From NCBI GenBank assembly GCA_037954665.1, contig JBBMOL010000117.1, positions 930,001 through 994,000 on the forward strand: 64,000 bases of DNA. Reading direction: 5' to 3'. A model generated the notes under the pieces. That model was not told the DNA's origin. It saw nothing but the letters and a program-made list of their open reading frames with translations, and did not search any database. Positions 56,999 through 64,000 of this stretch are shown here, piece by piece (position 1 is the first letter of the stretch; every line of letters starts with the position of its first letter). The stretch is from Laguncularia racemosa (taxonomy: Eukaryota > Streptophyta > Magnoliopsida > Myrtales > Combretaceae). The position numbers were made by a program, and so were the translations under genes.

Positions 56999-57760
56999 GG
57001 CACTTTTTGAGACATTCTGTCATATGTTAGTCAGCCCAAGATGGGCACTTTCCTAAAAATCTGTTCTCAAGGTCAGCTCATAAGGGCACTTTTTGAGACA
57101 GTTCTGTCATAGGTTAGTCAGCCCAAGATGGGCACTTTCCTAAAAATCTGTTCTCAAGGTCAGCTCATAAGGGCACTTTTTGAGACAACTCTATCATAGG
57201 TTAGTCAGCCCAAGATCGGCACTTTCTTAAAAATCCGTTCTCAAGGTCAGCTCATAAGGGCACTTTTTGAGACAACTCTATCATAGGTTAGTCAGCCCAA
57301 GAGGGGCACTTTCCTAAAAATCTTATCTCAAGGTTAGCCCATAGGGGGCACTTTTTGAGGCATTTTATCAAAGGTTAGTCAGCCCATGAGGGGCACTTTC
57401 CTAGACTCTCCCGATTAGTCAGCTCTTGGGGCACTTTTCGGAAATATTCTTCCAAACAGTTATTAGTCTAACAGGACGCTTCTGTTGATAGGTAGCCAGC
57501 TCATAAGGGCGCTTCCTAAATAAATCTTCTTTTCAAGGTTGTTAGTCTGATGAGACGCTTCCTATAATCATTTATTCTACACTCCTAAACGATGTTTGAG
57601 ATGTTTCCTATCGCCAACTAGTCAGCCCATAAAGCACTTTTTGGGGAGGGAACATGACCCTAAATTGTTAGGACCGTGTTACCTATTTAAGAGGCCAAAA
57701 ATGGCGTCTTTCTTGTCTTTGTAGTTAAGTTTTTCAAACTTTACCACAAAAAGGGGCAGC
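56999..57760 (+). repeat. Tat-type 3'UTR with 87-bp tandem repeats (copy 2)
   Basis: Units start at 57043, 57130, 57217 and 57304, exactly 87 bp apart, with the same downstream degenerate part as copy 1. Relative to copy 1 it lacks about 90 bp near 57678 (the segment around 52807-52890). Confidence 0.85.
57748..57760 (+). other. Polypurine tract before LTR B
   Basis: AAAAAGGGGCAGC, directly before the TG of LTR B. Confidence 0.7.
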
Positions 57761-59866
57761 TGTAAACACCCCATTTTTGCCCTAGGAATGAATAATAATC
57801 AATGATAATCAATTTTTAATTTTTTCCAATTTTTCTCTAATTTAGCATAAATAATAAAAATATTCAAAAAATAAAAATTAATAAGAAAACACATCAATTT
57901 TGAAAAAATGATTTCAGAAATGGAAATAATGAATAATAAATAATTTTTTACAAATTTTTGAAATTTCAAAAAATAAAAAAAAAATAAAAAATCGCATTGC
58001 ATATATGCAATTTGCGAAATTAATAAAATCAGGAAAATGGGCTAGCCTAGCTGGTCCGGACCATGGCCTAAGACACGCGCAGGAGGGCTCGATCGCAGGT
58101 TCGAAACGCGGGGGAAGCAGTTTCCGCGTTTTGTGTTTTTCTTACTCACCCAAGACACGTGGCAGCCTCTGATTGGCTGAAGGGAACGCACGCGCCGGGC
58201 GCGTGATCATCTCCTACCTCGGGTCCGAGATCGTCGGCGAAGGAAAAATTCGAATTTCGGCCATTTTGATTCAATTTTTTGCACAAATTCGATAGATCTT
58301 CAATAGAATTGAGATAAACATCATCCAATTGGAATCAAATCTCAACAAATCAAAGGATTTACACGAATCGAAGTTGGTTTATTTAACCGTCGATCTGATT
58401 TGCTTCGATCGGAGGAAATCCGAGCTTATCCAACTCGATTTCAAGCGCCTATAAATAGAGGAGGAGTGGAGGAAGCCAAATCAGAGATCAAAATTGAGAG
58501 AAAGTGAGAAAAGAGAGCAAATCGAAGAGCATCGGATGAAACCCAAAATCGCGATCACCGATCAGAGCTGAGCCACCACCAGGAGACGTTCTGAGAGCGA
58601 ACCACCGCCACCATTGGATTCAGCACCCTCGAGAAGCTAGGATTCAACACCTCAACCGTTGCAAAAGGCCGCCGGAACGCCGTGAATGAGCACTCCCCAC
58701 CGCCGTGACCGACTGACCCGACCCGCGCATCGATCCGGATCCAGGTAAGTCGGATTTTCCAGATTTTTCCAATTTATTTATTTATTTCATTTATTTATTT
58801 TTATTCCGATTTTATTTATTATTTATTTATTTATTTATTAATTTTTTGGTTATTTATTTATTTATTTGTTTATGTTTTATTTTCAATAAATAGGAAAATG
58901 TTAGAAATTAGATTTCTTTAGGATTTAATAATGTAGAAAAATAAGAAAAAATAATAATAAAAATGTAGAAAAACAATATAAATATTAGAAAAATAATAAT
59001 AAAACTTTAGGTTTTTAAAATAGGATAGATAATAGTTTAGGATAAAATTTTTAACAAAAATTCACAAAAATTATAAAAATTAATAAAAATCATAAAAATC
59101 ATAAAAAATAAAAACTATAAAAATCATGAAAACTCATAAAAATTATAAAAAAATTGTAAAAATTACAAAAATAAAAAATTAATGAAAATTCAAAAATTAT
59201 AAAAATAGAAAAAATAAGTTTTAGCACTTAGAAAAATCATTTTCTTCAAATAACTCCAAAATTGATGTTTTCCCCAAAAGTTATTTTAAAAGATCAAATT
59301 ACTAAGCTTAGGTTTAGATTTTTTTAGAAAAATCCAAAAAATGTTAAAAACATAAAGCAAAAGAGATTTCAAAATTAAAATTCACAAACACACTTAAAGT
59401 TTTCGGGAAAAGCGAACTACGGCTTGTTTGATCCTGAATAGCAGGTACGTAGGCACCCATTTGGGTTAACCTATAAAAATGAAATAAAAAATCATTTTCT
59501 TAGAATAATAAAAAACATAATAAACAGTAACAGAAACAAAATAAAAGACATTTCTAGATGGGAACAAGTTTAGGAGACTAGGTAGTAACCATAAGGTTTT
59601 AATAGGTTAGCCTCCGGACTTAGAAACTCTGGTTTTCCCTTTTCCTCTTTTCACAAAAACGAGAAGAGGAAATCACGACGACTAGTGGTCCAAATTAAGA
59701 CTAATCCGCTCCTTTAGTCTTAATTCAATATTTCCTAACAACAGTTGGGTGGCGACTCCAAAAATCAAACGAAATTCCTAATTTAAGTCGATGATCTACA
59801 TTAGATGAGCATAGGGTCTAGTTTAGATCAGATTAGGAATGGGAATTCAAAAAATTAGACTCGACA
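57761..59866 (+). repeat. LTR B of the Tat/Ogre-like complex
   Basis: Runs from TGTAAACACC to GACTCGACA, 2106 bp, and is collinear and very similar to LTR A. TATA box at 58450, donor-like motif with GT at 58745. It keeps the CGCGCCGGGCGCG segment that LTR A has lost in part. Confidence 0.9.
58450..58458 (+). promoter_or_regulatory. TATA box of LTR B
   Basis: TATAAATAG, about 690 bp into the LTR. Confidence 0.65.
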
Positions 59867-59971
59867 GGATGGCGACTCCGCTGGGGACCCATTCCAGTAG
59901 GCTAGCCACCTGAATCTCCTCAAGTTGTTCCCTTTTAAGTTTCAATTATTATTCTGTTACTAACTTTTCAG
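58745..59971 (+). other. Possible leader intron from LTR B to the ORF1 leader
   Basis: The donor CCAG|GTAAGT lies about 295 bp after the TATA box and is kept in all three LTR copies. Downstream, GTTACTAACTTTTCAG (59956-59971) has the ideal plant branch sequence TACTAAC close to an AG. Splicing would remove the distal LTR and the PBS from a translatable ORF1 mRNA. This is inference from motifs only; a second possible acceptor ends at 60357, right before the ORF1 ATG. Confidence 0.4.
59870..59887 (+). other. Primer binding site B, tRNA-Arg type
   Basis: TGGCGACTCCGCTGGGGA starts three bases after LTR B. It differs from site A at two positions. Confidence 0.85.
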
Positions 59972-60357
59972 GCATTAGTTAGATTTTAGTTTTCTTTACT
60001 GTGGGGTTTGCATGCATAAGTTTGTGTGAATAGATGCGGTCAAACCCGGACCGTCCTAGAAACCTAAGTCGGGGAGCCATTGTGTAGGTTTCGGGCGAAG
60101 TGAGTTGATCACCGTTCGGGACCGATTAGGCTACCCCACCCAATGCTTCGATATGGCCTGAGATCCATTTCTCCGAGAATGCGGGAGGCCATAGAGCTTG
60201 GGGACCAATTAGAACTAACCTACTTACATACATAACATCATAGGGTTGACAATTGATGACGATGTAATGGTTTGTTGTTTTGTTTTGGAGTTCAAATCTA
60301 TTTCCCTGTAATGTTTCATAGTTTTGTTTGTAATTAGGCAATTTCTTATTGTAATAG

Positions 60358-61878
60358 ATGGCTAGCACCGCAATCGACTGCCTCCTCCGCAAAGAAATTC
60401 GGGTGTACAAACCTTTGGACTCAAAGTTGGTATTGGACCATTGGTTTACTTTATACAACCTGGAGGAGTAGGCCTTCATCCAGCAAAAGATAGGCCCCAT
60501 CCTCTCACTAACAAAGATGGAGGTGAATTTGCCTTTGGTACGGGCCATGCTCCAGTTATGGGAAGTCGAGCCCGCAGCTTTCTTTATCGGGCCACATGAA
60601 ATCACCCCTACTTTGGAAGAGTACACCCAGCTACTACAGGCTCTAGCATTGACTAACCAAATCTATGAACCAGGCCTTGAGGCCAGGCCAGTCGGTACCT
60701 TTAGCCGACTGCTAGGCATCCGTAAAACAACAGTCAACAAACCTCTAGCAGACTGTAATGGGTATTGCATACGGATGGATGATTTAGAAGCCTGGTTCAT
60801 CGCCCGAGAAGACAATGGGGATAGAAAGGACATACTGTGTGGGGACCCCAAGACTTACAAACGGAGAAGGGTGAATGCTTTCATCTTGACAGCTTTTGCC
60901 ACTATACTATTCCCCACTGGGACCTTTTATATTCACTACCGGGTTGCAGAGCTTGTAACCCAATTCCTGGAGGGAAGATCTTACATCCCGACGCTACTGG
61001 CTGAACAGATCTGGAACTTGAATTTCCTCAAGAAGAAAGGCCATGGGATCCTCCGCTCAAGCCTTAACCTTTTGTTGATATGGTTTGTAAGCCACCTTAA
61101 GTGCTTCGGGCTGAACATGGTCCGAAAAGCCTTAGCCCAGCAAGTGGATCTTGTGGATTCATGTATAGAAAAGGTAAAGCTACCCGACGACCTTACCAGC
61201 CACAGTTGGGTAGAAGTGCTTAGAAGCTTCAGTGCCGAAGATATTCTGTGGACAACCAGGTGGAGTTGCTGTGACAAAATTATTTTGACTTGCAGTAATT
61301 TCCAAGCCGTACCTTTAATCGAAATCAGCGAATGTATTGGATATCACCCCAACTCAGTGGTCCGCCAATTTGGTACTATCCAAGACATAGTTTATCGGCC
61401 CTCGCTGGAAGCAGTCACCTTTGAGTATCCAAACCTGTTGGTAGCCGAGAAGTTTGCTAAGCTGGAAGAGGTTAAAGCACTTTGGGAAGCCAGAATTGAA
61501 AGCCCGAATGTGGACCTCGGGGAGCTAGATGGCGAAGTGGGAAAACACCGAGCCACCAGAGAGTTTGTAATCCGCCAGCTCTACCAGACAGGGGAGAGAG
61601 CATACCGAGTTCCAGACGTCACCCAACTAAGGCCAGACAAGATCAATCCAGAGCTGGAAGTCTACATAGAGTAGGTCAAAGCCCGAATGGAGGTATACTT
61701 TGAAGCTGCAGACTATAAGAAAGACGTCTGGAAAGGATGATTCAAGGAATCCAACCAAAGGAACAAAGCCTTGGAAGCCCAGTTGGAAAAGGCCAAAGCC
61801 AGAGTCGAAGAACTGGAAGCCATCATCAATGGGAAGTCTGAGCCTCCACAATAGAAGACCAAAAGAACTAGGAGATAG
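60358..61878 (+). pseudogene. ORF1 of the Tat/Ogre-like element, four nonsense codons
   Basis: One frame of 507 codons runs from the ATG at 60358 to the TAG at 61876, broken by TAG at 60469, TAG at 61672, TGA at 61738 and TAG at 61852. The largest open piece covers 60517-61674. It has no enzyme motif that I recognise. The N-terminal half (AMLQLWEVEPAAFFIGPHEI, TPTLEEYTQLL) resembles the plant mobile-domain/DUF7745-type sequences common in plant transposons, which is a tentative likeness. The C-terminus is a predicted coiled coil. An ORF of unknown role upstream of gag is characteristic of Ogre elements. Minus-strand frames here are shadows. Confidence 0.75.
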
Positions 61879-62107
61879 ATCATTATTTGTAATATTTTAT
61901 TTTGATCATTGAACTCCAAAATTTTCAATATTACATTGTCGATCAATTATCAACCCTTTTATTTTTATCATTCGTGTGACACATGCATATCATTTTGCAT
62001 ACATTACACTAAAACAAAAAAAACAAAATGCACGTCCAGGTATCAAGATAGCTCCCAAGCAACCGAACCCTCCCAGAAGTCCAATTCTCACACGTTTAAG
62101 AACAAAA
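61879..62107 (+). other. Spacer between ORF1 and gag
   Basis: Non-coding, AT-rich. Its inverse is present at about 56136-56386 in the inverted segment, so it is part of the element. Confidence 0.7.
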
Positions 62108-62388
62108 ATGGCCAATAGTAGCGACAACCGCAACAACACCAATGCTGAAGCTGCCTCAGACTCCAGGATCGTATCTCTAGAACAAACGGTCCAACAATTG
62201 GCTGCCCAGGTCCACCTCCTAACTGAAAGCATCGGCCTCCTTCGCACCACTCAGCCAACCCAGGAAGAACATTCAGGGGCCAGGAAAGGGAAAGCAGTGG
62301 AGGGACAGCCTCCGGAGTATGAAGAAATCAATTCCCACCTCTCCAACAATCTTTCTGAAAGGCAAACATCATTCAAGAGCTTCGGATA
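62108..62388 (+). pseudogene. gag N-terminal fragment
   Basis: The ATG at 62108 opens MANSSDNRNNTNAEA, matching the inverted gag through EEINSHL (about 62340). It then diverges to unrelated codons and stops at 62388. The gag core domain and protease are therefore deleted in this copy. Confidence 0.8.
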
Positions 62389-62598
62389 AACGAAAGGGGT
62401 GACAGCAAAGGGAAATCAACCCCCCGCACGTCCAACCAGCATCCGGCTTTGAACAATTGGTTTTGTTATCTTATCAATAGCGCTAGGTTAGCTCAAAAGT
62501 AGAGAGAAATTATTAAACAAATTTTATTGAGACTCTTTATCAAATTCAATTACAGTTTGTTCTTCTTATATATTTGCTTTCATTTTTATGTTACTCAG
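62389..62598 (+). other. Intron-like spacer before pol
   Basis: AT-rich, with stops in all frames, ending in a T-rich tract and TTACTCAG at 62598. Ogre elements are known to carry an intron in front of the RT region, and this looks like its 3' end. The 5' part seems to have been lost with gag and protease. Confidence 0.5.
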
Positions 62599-64000
62599 AT
62601 CTCCTACCATCGAACATCAGGGATATTTCACGCAGGTAGAAAGTAAAAACGCTGATATCGTTTCCAACGCTGCTGGGTCAGTTGTTGAAGGCGATATCCT
62701 AGACCACGAAATAATACAAGAAAATTGGCAAAAACATGAACAAAGCGGAATTTCGATCGACAAGCCTATGGAGACAGTAAATCTAGGAAGCATGGAAAAC
62801 CTTAAGAACCTCAAAATTGGGACCAGTTTGAGTGCCGAGCAAAAATGTGAGATAACCGAGCTATTAACGGAATATGCGGATGTGTTTGCCTGGTCATATG
62901 GTGACATGCTAGGGCTAGACCAATCAATAGTGGTTCATAGGCTTCCCACGAGGGAAGATGTCAAACCTAAAAAACAAAAACTGAGAAGATTTAGGCCTGA
63001 CGTCTTGCTAAAGATTAAGGAAGAAGTCAAAAAATTGCTAGAAGTAGGGTTCATTGAAGTATCCGACTACCCAGAATGAGTAGCAAATATAGTCCCCGTT
63101 ATGAAAAAGAATGGAAAAGTACGCGTATGCGTAGACTTCCGGGACTTAAACCAAGCTACGCCAAAGGATAACTTCCCCCTACCTCACATTGATGTTCTAG
63201 TAGACAACATTGCGGGAAACCATCTCTTCTCATTCATGGACGGTTTCTCAGGATATAATCAAATAAAAATGGCTGAAGAAGATAAAACCAAAACAATTTT
63301 CATCACAACATAGGGAACTTTCTGTTACAAAGTCATGCCCTTCGGTTTGAAAAACGCCGGGGCAACGTATCAGAGAGCAATGGTCGCAATACTTCACGAC
63401 ATGATGCATCGAGAGGTTGAAGTATATGTCGACGACATGATAGCCAAATCCAAAGAAGGAGAAAGCCATATGGATATCCTGAGGAAATTGTTTAAACGAC
63501 TGAGAAAATTTCAGCTCAAGTTAAACCCAGAGAAATGCACTTTCGGGGTCACAACGGGGAAATTGTTAGGGTTTGTCATAAGCCAGGAAGGGATTAAAAT
63601 TGACCTTGATAAGGTAAAGTCTATATTAGAGTTACCTTCCCCACACTCCGTTAAAGAAGTGAGAAGCTTGCTGGGAAGATTAAATTATATAGCTCGTTTT
63701 ATCTCACAACTCACTGACAAGTGCCGACCACTTTTTCGTCTGTTGAAGAAGAACGCCACAATAGAATGGGACAACGAATGTGAAGAAGCATTCAGGACGA
63801 TCAAAGACTATCTTATAAAACCTCCAGTCTTGATAGTCTCGAAGCAAGGAAAGCCTTTATTCTTATACCTTACTATACTCCCTGAATCCATGGGATGCAT
63901 ATTGGGGCAGAAAGATGACGAGGGAAGAGAGCGTTCCATATATTATCTGAGCAAGAAATTCACAGAAGGGGAACAGAGGTACTTAGAGGTGGAGAAGACT
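62599..64000 (+). pseudogene. pol (reverse transcriptase to start of RNase H), two nonsense codons, runs off the window
   Basis: A single frame is readable from 62588/62599 to the window end, with a TGA at 63077 and a TAG at 63311, both where a conserved tryptophan is expected. The first part has the gypsy pre-RT motif (YADVFAWSYGDMLGL). RT follows: VCVDFRDLNQATPKDNFPLP, then MPFGLKNAGATYQRAM, then the catalytic YVDD at 63425-63436, then LGFVISQEGI and LLGRLNYIARF. The start of RNase H (FLYLTI, YYLSKKF, RYLEVEK) reaches the right edge. After the second stop the frame is open for about 690 bases. The sequence is of Tat/Ogre type. Confidence 0.9.

Larger units (their letters stand above)
52088..64000 (+). 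mobile_element. Tat/Ogre-like Ty3/gypsy complex with shared LTRs and an inverted middle
   Basis: Left to right: 3'UTR with tandem repeats (52088-52960), LTR A (52961-55099), PBS A, an inverted internal segment (55123-56998, minus), a second 3'UTR (56999-57760), LTR B (57761-59866), PBS B, leader, ORF1 (60358-61878), a gag fragment (62108-about 62340), an intron-like gap, and pol (about 62599 to the window end). An extra ORF upstream of gag, a tRNA-Arg-type PBS, a repeat-bearing 3'UTR and an acceptor before RT are all known traits of the Tat/Ogre lineage. The whole is inactive. The left edge sits inside a copia RT; the right end lies outside the window. Confidence 0.85.

Noticed and set aside
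1..64000. CRISPR arrays, bacterial operons or phage-like systems
   Set aside because: All genes have eukaryotic architecture, and the regular repeats are retroelement 3'UTR repeats or microsatellites without CRISPR-type spacers.
1..64000. Integrated pararetrovirus sequences
   Set aside because: Every reverse transcriptase in the window lies in a copia or gypsy order with LTRs, PBS and integrase. No movement-protein or coat-protein motif was noticed.

Overview
The window is nuclear DNA of a flowering plant, most likely a eudicot. The evidence is GT-AG introns (and one AT-AC intron), two recognisable plant genes, a eukaryotic tRNA gene, and AT-rich intergenic DNA filled with plant LTR retrotransposons and small foldback elements. 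Most short open frames are noise or retrotransposon debris. Only two protein genes look alive: a COBRA-like gene (22687-25686, +) and a Di19 zinc-finger gene (33232-38771, +). An intact tRNA-Thr(AGU) gene sits at 32878-32950 (-).

Layout. 1-4448: AT-rich DNA holding a solo LTR (1227-3028) flanked by a 5-bp target duplication; it belongs to the same family as the LTRs near the right end. 4449-12110: an old, 5'-truncated Ty3/gypsy chromovirus (Tekay/Del-like) on the minus strand, with its 3' LTR, polypurine tract, pol and gag remnants, PBS and a partial 5' LTR. 12111-22686: gene-free DNA with simple repeats and a foldback element. 22687-25686: the COBRA-like gene, two exons. 25687-32850: gene-free DNA with a pair of related MITEs and a possible hAT-like remnant. 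32878-38971: tRNA-Thr and the Di19 gene, whose third intron has minor-spliceosome (U12, AT-AC) signals and whose last intron is 3.4 kb. 38972-42720: gene-free. 42723-46838: a roughly 2.06-kb direct tandem duplication carrying copia LTR pieces. 46369-52087: a decayed Ty1/copia (SIRE/Maximus-like) element cut off inside its reverse transcriptase. 52088-64000: a Ty3/gypsy Tat/Ogre-like complex.

The Tat/Ogre complex is the most unusual structure. Two complete LTRs (52961-55099 and 57761-59866) each have a 3'-type polypurine tract and tandem-repeat 3'UTR on the left and a tRNA-Arg-type primer binding site on the right. This is the arrangement expected of tandem elements sharing LTRs. Between them the internal region is reduced to an inverted segment in which the end of pol is fused to ORF1 and followed by gag. 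To the right of the second LTR, ORF1, a truncated gag and a pol running off the window are in plus orientation. The in-frame stops whose ancestral codon can be inferred fit C-to-T (or complementary G-to-A) changes, as expected for methylated, silenced copies. The LTRs also keep a perfect splice-donor motif.

The two host genes do not obviously work together. The COBRA-like protein is a predicted GPI-anchored cell-wall protein, and Di19 is a nuclear stress-related zinc-finger protein. All calls come from reading the sequence; no database search was run.
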